Counted from the first letter of the stretch, positions 36,352 through 45,723 are shown. The stretch: DNA of 64,000 nt from Bacillus subtilis (GCA_021733665.1 JAHREI010000003.1:372001-436000); one strand, 5' to 3'. Notes: a model not told the origin generated them from the sequence alone. Numbers and translations are program-made.

Positions 36352-37423
36352 GTGCCAGAACCACCGCATCCTGCTTGGAAAAGCCGGTTGTAAAGCTGCT
36401 ACCGATTTCCGGCACCTGATGCAGTTTTTTATGCGGTATGGTGACCTGCATATTCAACGGGGACTGCTCATGATGCAGAACCGTATGGGCAGTGGCAAAA
36501 GAGCCCTCAAAATCAAAGCGTTTTGAGACAACCGTAAGCTTGTTGTCTTCGCCTTCCGCATCCAGTGTCAGTGCTTCAGGGCGCACATAAAGACGCGCTT
36601 TCTGGTTACGCTGCAAGACTGCGCCTCGACGACCGATAAAACGACCATGGATACCTTCCAGCACAACAAAATCGTCAAATGTATCGACGACAGTACCGGA
36701 GACAATATTATTCTCACCGACAAATTCAGCAACGAATGAAGTCGCAGGTTTGGTGTAAAGATCGATCGGTGCGCCGACCTGCTGCAAGCGACCGGCATTC
36801 ATCACCGCGATACGATCGGACATCGCCAAGGCTTCGGACTGGTCATGGGTGATATAAATGAAAGTCACGCCGGTCCGTTTTTGTAATTCACGAAGCTCGG
36901 CACGCATATGCTGACGCAGCTTCAAATCAAGCGCGGACAATGGCTCATCCAGTAGCAAAACCTGCGGTTCAATGGCTAAGGCACGGGCAATGGCAACACG
37001 CTGGCGCTGTCCGCCCGATAATTCATGGGGCATGCGATCGCCGTAACCCGGCAGGGCAATGAGTTCCAGCAACCGATCTGCTTCACGACGGCGCTGTGTT
37101 TTGCTGACGCCGCGCACTTCAAGACCAAAGGCGATATTTTCCCATACCGGCATCAGCGGAAACAGCGCCAAAGACTGAAAAATCATTGCTGTCGGGCGAC
37201 GATTGGCCGGAACATTGGTCATATCCTGTCCGTTAATCAGGATTTTGCCGGAACTCGGCTGTAAAAAGCCTGAAACCATACGCAGCAGAGTCGTTTTTCC
37301 GCAGCCTGAAGGCCCCAGAATAGAGAAAAACTCGCCGGAGCGAACATCCAGAGACATCGATTTTACGGCCGTTGTAGCGCCAAATCGCATCTCAACACTC
37401 TGAAGACTGACTGCGTTTGTCAT
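36344..37423 (-). CDS. PotA-type ABC transporter ATP-binding protein
   Basis: A 359-residue ATPase. It has Walker A GPSGCGKTT near residue 40, signature LSGGQRQRVAIARAL, Walker B VLLLDEPLSALD, the H-loop THDQSEA and a C-terminal TOBE domain (about 280-350). It overlaps the permease gene downstream. The start is 113 nt from the end of the binding-protein gene, across a strong hairpin. Confidence 0.88.
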   Translation of the reverse strand: MTNAVSLQSVEMRFGATTAVKSMSLDVRSGEFFSILGPSGCGKTTLLRMVSGFLQPSSGKILINGQDMTNVPANRRPTAMIFQSLALFPLMPVWENIAFGLEVRGVSKTQRRREADRLLELIALPGYGDRMPHELSGGQRQRVAIARALAIEPQVLLLDEPLSALDLKLRQHMRAELRELQKRTGVTFIYITHDQSEALAMSDRIAVMNAGRLQQVGAPIDLYTKPATSFVAEFVGENNIVSGTVVDTFDDFVVLEGIHGRFIGRRGAVLQRNQKARLYVRPEALTLDAEGEDNKLTVVSKRFDFEGSFATAHTVLHHEQSPLNMQVTIPHKKLHQVPEIGSSFTTGFSKQDAVVLAHD

Positions 37424-37445
37424 AGGGAATTCTCATTTTTAAATG

Positions 37446-37479
37446 ACGCCGGTTTGCAGTTTTAAGTGCAAACCGGCGT
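37446..37479 (-). other. Intercistronic hairpin between potD-like and potA-like genes
   Basis: A perfect 13-bp stem (37446-37458 with 37467-37479) with an 8-nt loop. There is no strong U-run on the minus strand. The position fits 3'-end protection or partial termination, giving more binding protein than transporter. Confidence 0.6.
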
Positions 37480-37536
37480 TTGGCAGAAAGGCGGGGAGGT
37501 TTTCACAGATACGGGCAAACGTATCTGTTATCCGGT

Positions 37537-38688
37537 TTATGCGCCGAGGAACTGATCCTGATATTCTGAGCGCAGTTCAACAAACCAGCTTTCCTGAATT
37601 GGCCACCACCACAGTTTGTCCAGCGCATCTTTAGGATAGGCAGCGGCGAAGAAGGCTTTGTCAGCTTCCGGCAGCAGTGCTTCAGCACCTTTGGCAGTGG
37701 TGTTGACCTTGGCATGGCTTGCATACATCGCACCGGCTTCCGGTGTGAGCATCCAGTTCATGAAAGCATAAGCCTGATCAATATTCTCGGCACCGACCGG
37801 CAGTGATACACCTTCCATCCATGCCAGCGCGCCTTCTTTCGGCGAGATATAGCTGATCGGCTGACCTTGTTCTTTCAAGCCGGCGGCAGTTGAATCCCAT
37901 GTCTGACCGATAATGCAACCATTGGTGAGGAAAGCGCCTTGCGCTTCATTCTGGTTCGCCCAGAACTGAGCAATATTACCTTTACGAGCAATCGCTTCTT
38001 TGAGGATCACATCATAATTGGCGCGCATCGCTTCTTCGCTGGCAAAGCTTTCCAGCAGCGGGCGGGGTAGTTTGCCTTCCGCTTCCAGCCACAAGCCGAG
38101 ACCAACAAGTGCCGAATGGCCGCGAACAGTGGCTTTACCCGCCATTTCTGGCTTCCACAGGTCGCTATAGGAGGCTTCACCATAAACAAGCGGCGATTTT
38201 TCAGTATTGAAAGCAATCGCTTCCGTACCCCAATCGGTCGGAACCTGATAGCGCTTGCCATCAACAACCGCACCGAGTTTTTCAGAGCTCTTCAAAGCGC
38301 TGTCGATGCAACGATCCCATTCAACCTTGCTTTCATCAATCGGTGCGATGAGCGAGGCTTCAACATAATTCGGTACGCGGTCGAGCGCCGGCCAGATGAC
38401 ATCAAAACCCTTCCCCTGATTAACTTTCATCAGGTTGAGAATTTCATCATTGGTGCCGTAAGCAGTGTAGGTGGCTTTGATGCCAGTAGCTTTTTCAAAA
38501 GCAGCAAGCATTTCCGGTGAAACATAACCGGCCCAGGCAGCAATGCGCAGGTTACCGGAAGAAGACAAAGCGTCACCGGCACGCAGTACAAACGGCATGC
38601 TCAAAGCAGTGGCGGCTGTACCACGCAGAAATGTGCGGCGGCTGAGCGGGAGTGCAGTATGGGGGGATGTCTTACGGTTAAAGGCCAT
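37537..38688 (-). CDS. PotD-type extracellular substrate-binding protein
   Basis: A 383-residue periplasmic protein of SBP family 8 (PotD/PotF). The N-terminus carries a twin-arginine-like signal (LSRRTFLRGTAATALSM), followed by LRIAAWAGYVSPE. The WP and DVIWPALDR segments and the C-terminal AYAFMNWMLTPEAGAMYA match polyamine-type binding proteins. The ATG at 38688 follows AGGAGAG. A TGTTGCAT site at 38813 in its promoter is shared with the DeoR gene and the flavoenzyme gene. Confidence 0.88.
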   Translation of the reverse strand: MAFNRKTSPHTALPLSRRTFLRGTAATALSMPFVLRAGDALSSSGNLRIAAWAGYVSPEMLAAFEKATGIKATYTAYGTNDEILNLMKVNQGKGFDVIWPALDRVPNYVEASLIAPIDESKVEWDRCIDSALKSSEKLGAVVDGKRYQVPTDWGTEAIAFNTEKSPLVYGEASYSDLWKPEMAGKATVRGHSALVGLGLWLEAEGKLPRPLLESFASEEAMRANYDVILKEAIARKGNIAQFWANQNEAQGAFLTNGCIIGQTWDSTAAGLKEQGQPISYISPKEGALAWMEGVSLPVGAENIDQAYAFMNWMLTPEAGAMYASHAKVNTTAKGAEALLPEADKAFFAAAYPKDALDKLWWWPIQESWFVELRSEYQDQFLGA

Positions 38689-38812
38689 CAGGCGCTCTCC
38701 TGTTGAAGATGAATTTCATCTCATCGGGTTATTCGAGCAGGCACCTAACAGCGGCAGATAACAGTTCAGTGACGGTTTCTTGTGATTTTTTTAAAACTAT
38801 TTGAACATTTTA

Positions 38813-38820
38813 TGTTGCAT
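38813..38820. promoter_or_regulatory. TGTTGCAT site in the potD-like promoter
   Basis: One of five ATGCAACA/TGTTGCAT octamers found in the three promoters of this locus (others at 41413, 41435, 42294, 42333). It is a candidate operator for the DeoR regulator. Confidence 0.45.
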
Positions 38821-38847
38821 CTTGAATCCATCACTTTTGAAGTTCTA

Positions 38848-38877
38848 TGCCGGATGTTGTTTACACAATATCCGGCA
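38848..38877. other. Hairpin 3' of the flavoenzyme gene
   Basis: The stem TGCCGGAT-G-TTG pairs with CAA-T-ATCCGGCA (38848-38859 with 38866-38877, one G-T pair) around a 6-nt loop. The T-run lies on the plus-strand side and the minus strand has only an A-run before the stem, so it is an imperfect terminator for the minus-strand gene ending at 38895. Confidence 0.45.
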
Positions 38878-38894
38878 ATTTTTTATAAGCGTGA

Positions 38895-41375
38895 TCAGAG
38901 TTTCACCCGCTCTGATTTCGGATCATACGGGCTGCGCAGATGCAATCTTGCACGATACCGCTTACCAGCAACATCAATTTCAAAATCACCCTGCTCCAGC
39001 CAGTCCTTATCGATACCAGCCTCATCACTGACCAGCCCGAGTGCTACAGCACAGCCCAATGTATGCCCGTGTGCGGCTGAGCGGATTTCCCCGACAGGCA
39101 CAGCATTTCTGAGGATAAGCTCGCCGCCCCACAGAACCACACTTCCGTCCTCAAGAGTAAGCTGCACAATACGACGCCTGATATTGTTTTCAGTTTTGAA
39201 TTTTGCCAGTGCATCTTTGCCGATAAAACCGCCTGACTTATCCATGGCCACGGTAAAGCCAAGTCCGGCTTCATAGGGATTAATATCCGGCGTCAGTTCG
39301 CGGCTCCATGCGCGATAGCCTTTTTCAAGGCGCAATGCTTCAAGCGCGTAATATCCTGCGTCAGACAAGCCGAATTCATGACCTGCTTCGTGCAGCGCCT
39401 CATAAACGCCGACTGCAAACTCCACCGGAACAATCAGCTCCCAGCCAAGCTCCCCCACATAGGTCATACGATTTGCATAACCTGTCGCATAACCCAGTGC
39501 GATCTCACGCACTTGCCCGAACGGAAATGCCTTATTCGTGAAATCTGTATCGCTCAGTTTTTGCAACACATCACGGGATTTTGGCCCCATCAGAGCCAAC
39601 ACTGAATAAGCAGAAGAAACATCTGTTACAAAAACATGATCATCACTTTTGATATGCCGGTTAATCCAATCCGCATCATGGATTGCCTGTGCTGATCCGG
39701 TAATGATCAGAAATTTTTCTGCGCCGAGGCGCAGTACCGTCAGATCCGTCTCATAGCCACCACGCTCATTCAGCAGGCCGGTATAGACCGATGTTCCGAC
39801 CGGCACATTAATATTGGCAACACAAAGATGATTCAGAACACGACAGGCATCATGCCCCTGCACCAGCAATTTGGCGAAAGAACTCTGGTCAAATACAGCA
39901 ACACGCTCACGCACTGCCTGCATTTCGCGCCCGACATTATCATGCCAGTTTTGCCGTCCGAAACTATAGACCGTCTCCGGCTGCTGCCCTTTATCTGCAA
40001 ACCAGTTCGCCCGCTCCCACCCCATTTTAGAACCAAAGCAAGCGCCTTTTGCCTGCAGAAGATGATAAAGCGGCGACCTCCGGAACGGCCGCGCCGTATC
40101 CAGCTCTCTGTTCGGCCACGGCATGGCATAGTGCAAACCAAGTGTTTCTTTGACGCGATCATGCAGCCAGTGCTGGTTGTTGTTAAATCCGGCAAAGCGG
40201 CGGATATCAACCGGCCAGAGATCCATTGTCGGTGCGCTATTGATAATCCATTCAGCAAGCGCGCGCCCTGCCCCGCCCGCACTGGCAATGCCCATAGAAT
40301 TGAAACCGGCGCCGACAAAGAAATTCTTGAGTTCCGGCGCTTCCCCGAGAATAAAATTGTTATCCGGCGTGAAACTCTCCGGCCCGTTGTAAAACTTCTT
40401 CACTTCAGCATTTGCCAATTGTGGCACGCGTAACAGTGCGTTTTCCATCAGCGGTTCAAACTGATCCCAGTCATCTTCAAGCAAAGCAAATTCAAACTTA
40501 TCCGGAATACCCTTCATTCCCCACGGTTTGGCCTGTGGCTCAAAACCGCCCATGACCAGACCGCCGACTTCTTCCTTGAAATAAATATATCCGTCGGGAT
40601 CGCGCATCACCGGCAGATCCGGATGCACGCCTTCAATTTTTCCGGTGACAATATACATATGCTCGGCAGAATGCAGCGGAACCGTAACACCGCACATTTG
40701 TCCGACTTTGCGCGCCCATTGCCCTGCACAATTGACAACAATCTCTGCCGCAATATTTCCACGCTCAGTCTCAACACCACAGGCAACGCCATTCTTGACA
40801 GTAATACCGGTTACCTGAACGCGTTCCAATATTTTAGCGCCACGCATCCGCGCGCCCCGTGCCAGCGATTGCGTCAAGTCACTCGGATTGGCTTTGCCAT
40901 CATCCGGCAACCAGACAGCGCCTTGCAGGTCATCGGTCGCCATAACCGGCCAAAGGTCGCCTGCTTCACGGGCTGAAATAACCTCAACATTCACGCCTTG
41001 CGCCCGTGCTGAAGCGGCCGTGCGTTGCAGCACTGTCATTCTGTCTTTGGTACGCGCAACAGACAGAGAGCCGCATTTTTTCCAGCCGGTCGCCAGTCCG
41101 GTTTCGGCTTCAAGCTCACTATAAAGCTGTGTGGAATAGCGGATCAAGCCAGTCATATTGGCGTGGCTGCGTAATTGCCCCACCAATCCCGCCGCATGCC
41201 ATGTCGTGCCGCAACTCAGGCTGCCTTGCTCAAGCAGCACAACATCTGTCCAGCCTGCTTTTGTCAGATGATATGCAACAGAGCAGCCGATGATGCCGCC
41301 ACCAATAATCACAACCCGCGCCTGAGACGGGAAATTATCCGATATTTCTTTATTGCCTGCAGAATGCTGTGCCAT
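38895..41375 (-). CDS. Dimethylglycine/sarcosine dehydrogenase-type flavoenzyme with GcvT domain
   Basis: An 826-residue oxidoreductase. The N-terminal DAO-type FAD domain has VVIIGGGIIGCSVAYHL near residue 25. CGTTWHAAG follows, matching the region where His binds FAD covalently in dimethylglycine and sarcosine dehydrogenases. Next come an FAO_M-type linker, then GcvT and GcvT_C folate-binding domains (about 440-826; YVGELGWEL). Such enzymes demethylate N-methyl amino acids and pass the one-carbon unit to tetrahydrofolate. ATG at 41375 follows GGAGGGAG. Two ATGCAACA sites 22 nt apart lie just upstream. With the Pot-type transporter and DeoR regulator it forms a likely methylated-amine uptake and oxidation locus. 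Confidence 0.85.
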   Translation of the reverse strand: MAQHSAGNKEISDNFPSQARVVIIGGGIIGCSVAYHLTKAGWTDVVLLEQGSLSCGTTWHAAGLVGQLRSHANMTGLIRYSTQLYSELEAETGLATGWKKCGSLSVARTKDRMTVLQRTAASARAQGVNVEVISAREAGDLWPVMATDDLQGAVWLPDDGKANPSDLTQSLARGARMRGAKILERVQVTGITVKNGVACGVETERGNIAAEIVVNCAGQWARKVGQMCGVTVPLHSAEHMYIVTGKIEGVHPDLPVMRDPDGYIYFKEEVGGLVMGGFEPQAKPWGMKGIPDKFEFALLEDDWDQFEPLMENALLRVPQLANAEVKKFYNGPESFTPDNNFILGEAPELKNFFVGAGFNSMGIASAGGAGRALAEWIINSAPTMDLWPVDIRRFAGFNNNQHWLHDRVKETLGLHYAMPWPNRELDTARPFRRSPLYHLLQAKGACFGSKMGWERANWFADKGQQPETVYSFGRQNWHDNVGREMQAVRERVAVFDQSSFAKLLVQGHDACRVLNHLCVANINVPVGTSVYTGLLNERGGYETDLTVLRLGAEKFLIITGSAQAIHDADWINRHIKSDDHVFVTDVSSAYSVLALMGPKSRDVLQKLSDTDFTNKAFPFGQVREIALGYATGYANRMTYVGELGWELIVPVEFAVGVYEALHEAGHEFGLSDAGYYALEALRLEKGYRAWSRELTPDINPYEAGLGFTVAMDKSGGFIGKDALAKFKTENNIRRRIVQLTLEDGSVVLWGGELILRNAVPVGEIRSAAHGHTLGCAVALGLVSDEAGIDKDWLEQGDFEIDVAGKRYRARLHLRSPYDPKSERVKL

Positions 41376-41412
41376 GATCTCACTCCCTCCGGTTGAGATC
41401 ACTATAAAAACA

Positions 41413-41442
41413 ATGCAACAAAAAACAACATTAAATGCAACA
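41413..41442. promoter_or_regulatory. Two ATGCAACA sites before the flavoenzyme gene
   Basis: The octamers at 41413-41420 and 41435-41442 are in direct orientation with starts 22 nt apart, about two helical turns. They lie between the DeoR gene stop and the flavoenzyme start. The context repeats further (ATGCAACAAAAAA twice). Confidence 0.5.
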
Positions 41443-41453
41443 AAAAATCACAT

Positions 41454-42272
41454 TTAAGCTATTCGTATTATACCCCCCTTATCCGACAGAGCTGAAACAA
41501 ACTGTGCCTCAGGCTGGCGATCCGTAATGATGCCTGCGGCCTGTTCAAAATGCGCAACCCGCAATGGGGTCATACGACCGAACTTCTCTGCACTGGCAAG
41601 AAACCAAGCCTGACCGGCATTCATTGCCATTCTTGAACGTAACTCCGCACCATTACGCGTAAAATCAGTGATTTCTCCATTGATGGTCACACCACCAGTG
41701 CCGAGAAAAGCCATATCAAAACGGAAATTCTCTGCTGCCTGCAAAACATCAATGCCACTGCTGGACTCTTCTGTGGCATTAATCTCCCCGCCAAGGATAT
41801 GCACACGCACACCCTGCATATGGCAAAGTTGCAGTGCAATACGCAGGCTTGTGGTACAAATTGTCAGGTTTTCCGGCGTTTTCTCTTGCTGGCTCAGTGC
41901 CTGTGCCAGTGCCAAAGTTGTGGTCCCTGAGTCCAGAAACACCACCATATCCGAACGGATCAATCCTGCAGCTGCTGTTCCGATTGCCGCTTTTCCTGCC
42001 GCATTCTCCTCACTGCGCAAGCCGAAAGCAGGTTCATTCAACTGGGGCTTTGTTGCCCCACCATGAACAAGCGTTACTAACCCGCGCTGTGCCAGATGTT
42101 TCAGATCGCGACGGATCGTTTCCCGCGATACATCGAAAAATGTCGCGACTTCACTGATACCCGCAACACCATCTTCATTCAGCCTGCGCAATATTTCATC
42201 ATGTCGCTGCGAAGCGAGAATGCGATGCTCTGCCGGACCATGCTGTTCAGCTTGCGATGTTTTTTCTACCAC
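41454..42272 (-). CDS. DeoR family transcriptional regulator
   Basis: A 272-residue DeoR/GlpR-type regulator. The N-terminal HTH (about 15-75) has RHDEILRRLNEDG and VATFFDVSRETIRRDLKHL. The C-terminal DeoR sensor domain (about 90-255) has FLDSGTTTLALAQAL and LGGEI. A GTG at 42272 is chosen as start because GGAG lies 6 nt before it; an in-frame TTG at 42278 is too close to that site. It faces the flavoenzyme gene in the same direction, and its own promoter holds two copies of the ATGCAACA motif. It probably represses this locus in response to a phosphorylated or other small effector. Confidence 0.85.
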   Translation of the reverse strand: MVEKTSQAEQHGPAEHRILASQRHDEILRRLNEDGVAGISEVATFFDVSRETIRRDLKHLAQRGLVTLVHGGATKPQLNEPAFGLRSEENAAGKAAIGTAAAGLIRSDMVVFLDSGTTTLALAQALSQQEKTPENLTICTTSLRIALQLCHMQGVRVHILGGEINATEESSSGIDVLQAAENFRFDMAFLGTGGVTINGEITDFTRNGAELRSRMAMNAGQAWFLASAEKFGRMTPLRVAHFEQAAGIITDRQPEAQFVSALSDKGGIIRIA

Positions 42273-42293
42273 AGACAACTCCGGACACAGAAA

Positions 42294-42340
42294 TGTTGCA
42301 TTTTGTGGCTTTTAACAAAAAACAGCCCTGCAATGCAACA
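42294..42340. promoter_or_regulatory. Two TGTTGCAT/ATGCAACA sites before the DeoR gene
   Basis: TGTTGCAT at 42294-42301 and ATGCAACA at 42333-42340 form an inverted pair in the DeoR promoter. They fit autoregulation by the DeoR protein. Confidence 0.5.
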
Positions 42341-42344
42341 TATT

Positions 42345-42366
42345 CTGTAACTGTCGGTCGTTACAG
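42345..42366 (-). terminator. Hairpin after the aepW-like permease gene
   Basis: A 7-bp perfect stem CTGTAAC/GTTACAG (42345-42351 with 42360-42366) lies 11 nt past the stop of the permease gene. It has no clear U-run, so its terminator strength is uncertain. Confidence 0.3.
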
Positions 42367-42376
42367 GCGCATAATG

Positions 42377-44395
42377 CTACATGCGCCATGTTTGTGTTTT
42401 ACGCAGCAGCATTTGTGACAAGCCATAATGCACCAGCCGCGCTGCAACATTGGTATAGAAGATCATCATCCCCATTGCGGCAGCAGGTGCCACATCCCCT
42501 GCATCATCCATATTCAGCACGGCGACGGAAGCCAGTGTTGTATGCGCTGAATACAGGAACACCACAGCGGACACTGTCGTCATTGCATTAACGAACAGGT
42601 AGATTGAAATATCCAGAATGGCCGGCAGGCACACCGGAACCGTCACCCGTGCGAATAACTTATAGAATGGTTGCTTGAGCGACGCCGAAACCGATTCAAA
42701 TTCCGGATCCATCTGCTTCAGCGCAGTCAGCGCTGTCAGATGAGACACCGTATAAAAGTGTGTCACTGTACAGATAACAAGAATAATCATTGTCCCGTAA
42801 ATGCCGCTCAGCGGATTAGCCGGATTATTGAAAAAGAAAATATAGGCAAGCCCCAGCACCATACCCGGCACAGCCATAGGCAGCATGGCCAGAAACTGGA
42901 ATAAGGCACGACCTTTGGCAAAGCCCTCGGTTTTCTCCACCGCATAAGCACCGACAAATACAACCATGGTTCCTATAATCGCCGTCAGAAAAGCCAGCTG
43001 GATAGAATTGTAATAGGAACTCCAACCACCACCATCCATACGCCCGAAATCAAAATTGCGCAGGCTGAGGCTCATATCATAGGGCCAGAATTTAACGATC
43101 GCAGCCAACTGGCAGACCAGCAGAAGTCCGGTGATAAACAGCCCGATCAGAGTGCAGTAAAGCAAACACAAATTATCAAACAACGGTTTCTTTTTCGGAG
43201 AAAACGGCACCGCACGTGCAGATAATAAGGCAACCTGTTTGCGCTGAATGAAACGATCAACAACAAAGGCAATCACAGCCGGGAACAACAGCATCACGGA
43301 AACAACCGCACCGATTTCAAAATTCTGCTGGCCGATAACCTGCTTATAAATATCCACGGCCAGCACATTATACTGGCCGCCGATAACCTTTGGCAGACCA
43401 AAATCCGTGATAACCAGATTGAACACCACAAAAGCTGCGGAAATCAGACCATAACGTGCGCCCGGCACTGTTACTGTCCAGAATGTGCGCCATTTGCTTG
43501 CCCGCAGAGAATCCGCCGCCTCATAATGACGGGCATCCGACACAGCCAGAGCCGTTGAGATAATCATGAGGGCATGCGGAAACGTAAAGAAAACCGAGCC
43601 AAGCACGATGCCCAATGGCCCATAAATCGGCAGGCCAAACAGCAGTTCCTTCAAAATCCCCTGATTGCCGAACAGATAAATCAGCGCAATCCCCGGCAAC
43701 AGTGACGGAACGAGAATTGGCATCACCGCCACCAGCTTGAAAAAACCTTTGAAGCGCATTTTGGAACGGGTGAGCGCATAGGCAAAACCAAAAGCCAGTG
43801 AGACGGTGAGCACCATGCTGATAAGCGCAATCACAAGAGAGTTTTTAATCGACTGAAACAGCGCCGGTGATGAGAAATATGTCCGGTAGTTGTCCAGACC
43901 TGTGGTTTGCTGCGGCATCAGCATAACACGGCGGAAATTATTGGAATCCACCTCCTGCCATTCCTGTCCCTGATAGGGAGCAGAACCGATCAGAAAACGG
44001 CTGTCATCGGTCAGAGCACGGATACGATAATGCTCGGGTCCGCGAAAACTGAAGTCCGGAAACAAGGCAACAGGCGACAAACGACCACTATTTGAGGTTG
44101 TCAGCTCATCTTCTGAAATGGTTTTCAGACCGGCATTCAACTGACTTAAAGACTGAGCCGGAGCCCAGTTTCCTTTGCCGTCACCAACCTGAACTTCATA
44201 ATTCTCCAATTGAAACTGGTAGCTGGCAAAGGATTTGGACAGCATCACATAAAGCGGCGCAGCCAATGTCACCAGCAGATAGGCACCGATAATCAGCATC
44301 ATGCCGCGTTTGATCCAGTCATCAGAGCTGACCTTCTGACGGATGGCTTTTCCTGCGGGCATTACGGGGGCATTATAATCACTGACAGCACTCAT
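42377..44395 (-). CDS. aepW: 2-Aminoethylphosphonate ABC transporter permease, two fused domains
   Basis: A 672-residue FbpB-like permease with two tandem permease domains, about twelve helices in all. The coupling loops are EAADSLRASKWRTFWTVTVP in the first half and ESVSASLKQPFYKLFARVTV in the second. A periplasmic insert of about 140 residues follows the first helix (residues about 55-195). It overlaps the ATPase gene by 4 nt. Family and order match the AepXVW (PhnS2-T2-U2-type) uptake system, which supplies the degradation enzymes encoded upstream in the same direction. Confidence 0.82.
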   Translation of the reverse strand: MSAVSDYNAPVMPAGKAIRQKVSSDDWIKRGMMLIIGAYLLVTLAAPLYVMLSKSFASYQFQLENYEVQVGDGKGNWAPAQSLSQLNAGLKTISEDELTTSNSGRLSPVALFPDFSFRGPEHYRIRALTDDSRFLIGSAPYQGQEWQEVDSNNFRRVMLMPQQTTGLDNYRTYFSSPALFQSIKNSLVIALISMVLTVSLAFGFAYALTRSKMRFKGFFKLVAVMPILVPSLLPGIALIYLFGNQGILKELLFGLPIYGPLGIVLGSVFFTFPHALMIISTALAVSDARHYEAADSLRASKWRTFWTVTVPGARYGLISAAFVVFNLVITDFGLPKVIGGQYNVLAVDIYKQVIGQQNFEIGAVVSVMLLFPAVIAFVVDRFIQRKQVALLSARAVPFSPKKKPLFDNLCLLYCTLIGLFITGLLLVCQLAAIVKFWPYDMSLSLRNFDFGRMDGGGWSSYYNSIQLAFLTAIIGTMVVFVGAYAVEKTEGFAKGRALFQFLAMLPMAVPGMVLGLAYIFFFNNPANPLSGIYGTMIILVICTVTHFYTVSHLTALTALKQMDPEFESVSASLKQPFYKLFARVTVPVCLPAILDISIYLFVNAMTTVSAVVFLYSAHTTLASVAVLNMDDAGDVAPAAAMGMMIFYTNVAARLVHYGLSQMLLRKTQTWRM

Positions 44396-45591
44396 CGTCT
44401 GCCCTTTCCGTCAAAAATCAGCAAACGGCTTTTCGGCAGTTCAACAAGAATAGTCATACCTTCTGTCAGGCCGAGGCGACGTTCGGCATTGATGGAAAAA
44501 TCTGCAATCAGTTGCTGGTTTTGCAAATATGTACTGCGCATATGGGTGCGCCAGAACGAGCCGAGAAACTCCATACTCTCGATCTGGACTTCAATCAGGT
44601 TTTCTCCGTTACCGGCTGAGGAACTGGCATCCACAGCACGGCCATGAGGGATCACATCATTCGGCCGGATAACCACGATTGCTTCACTGCCAGCCGGCAG
44701 ATTATGCTCATGGCATTGCAAAACGAGATCACCGGAAAATGCGGAGCCGTCCGCACCAATCGTAACCGGATATTTATTGATCTCCCCGATGAAATCGGCA
44801 ACAAACAAGCTGCTCGGCTGGCGATAGACCTCAAGCGGTGTCCCTACCTGCTCGATTGTCCCTTTGTTCATCACCACGATACGGTCAGCCATCGCCAGCG
44901 CTTCTTCCTGATCATGTGTGACCATGATTGTTGTCACGCCGAGTTTGCGCTGTAATTCTTTAATCTCGTGACGCAGGTGCACGCGCACTTTTGCATCAAG
45001 AGCAGAAAGAGGCTCATCAAGCAGTAAAAGTCCGGGTGAGATCGCAATCGCTCTTGCCAGCGCAATACGCTGCTGCTGTCCGCCGGAAAGTTGTGAAGGG
45101 TATTTTTTCGCCTGATCTGCCAGTCCCACCAGTTCCAGCAATTCGGCAACGCGCTGCGTAATCTCGGCGCGTGATTTCTTCATATTTTCAAGCCCGAAGG
45201 CGATATTTTTTTCGATGGTCAGATTGGGAAACAGGGCATAGGACTGAAAGACAATCCCGTAATCGCGTTGTGCTGGCGGCAGGCAGGAAATATCTTTGGA
45301 CGCCTGATGAACTGTCCCCCTTGTCTGCAGATCCAACCCCGCAATGGCACGCAGCAAGGTGGTCTTGCCGCAACCGGAAGGCCCGAGAAAACAAATAAAT
45401 TCGCCTTCTCTGATTTCCAGATTGATGTCTTTCAGCGCATAAAACTCTCCGAAAGCTTTCCAGAGACCGTCAACCTTGAGATATTCCTGTCTGTTTGCCG
45501 CCGCATCGCCGGCATTATATGCCTGCTGACCGATACGAACCGCATCTGTAGCCATTTCATGTTTCACGAATTCATTCCTCTGGACTGACAT
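44392..45591 (-). CDS. aepV: 2-Aminoethylphosphonate ABC transporter ATP-binding protein
   Basis: A 399-residue ATPase with Walker A GPSGCGKTT, signature LSGGQQQRIALARAI, Walker B LLLLDEPLSALD and a C-terminal TOBE region. ATG at 45591 follows GGGAGTGTG. An unusually long N-terminal tail of about 32 residues precedes the ATPase core. It couples to the fused permease and the AepX-type binding protein. Confidence 0.82.
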   Translation of the reverse strand: MSVQRNEFVKHEMATDAVRIGQQAYNAGDAAANRQEYLKVDGLWKAFGEFYALKDINLEIREGEFICFLGPSGCGKTTLLRAIAGLDLQTRGTVHQASKDISCLPPAQRDYGIVFQSYALFPNLTIEKNIAFGLENMKKSRAEITQRVAELLELVGLADQAKKYPSQLSGGQQQRIALARAIAISPGLLLLDEPLSALDAKVRVHLRHEIKELQRKLGVTTIMVTHDQEEALAMADRIVVMNKGTIEQVGTPLEVYRQPSSLFVADFIGEINKYPVTIGADGSAFSGDLVLQCHEHNLPAGSEAIVVIRPNDVIPHGRAVDASSSAGNGENLIEVQIESMEFLGSFWRTHMRSTYLQNQQLIADFSINAERRLGLTEGMTILVELPKSRLLIFDGKGRR

Positions 45592-45607
45592 GTTCACACT
45601 CCCTGAA

Positions 45608-45630
45608 CGAACGCGGAAAATCCGCGTTCG
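45608..45630 (-). other. Intercistronic hairpin between aepX-like and aepV-like genes
   Basis: A perfect 10-bp stem CGAACGCGGA/TCCGCGTTCG (45608-45617 with 45621-45630) with loop AAA. It lies between the binding-protein stop and the ATPase start and has no U-run on the minus strand. Confidence 0.6.
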
Positions 45631-45723
45631 CAGTCGCATTATGCGTGTCTGTTAGAGTAGCTTCGGAAAAACACGGGATCCGCCTGTATCCGAAACCATG
45701 CAGAAAACAGAACTGTGTTCTGA

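Noticed and set aside
39828-40433. A 201-codon plus-strand frame inside the flavoenzyme gene
   Set aside because: Antisense shadow; the minus-strand frame has clear FAD and GcvT domains.
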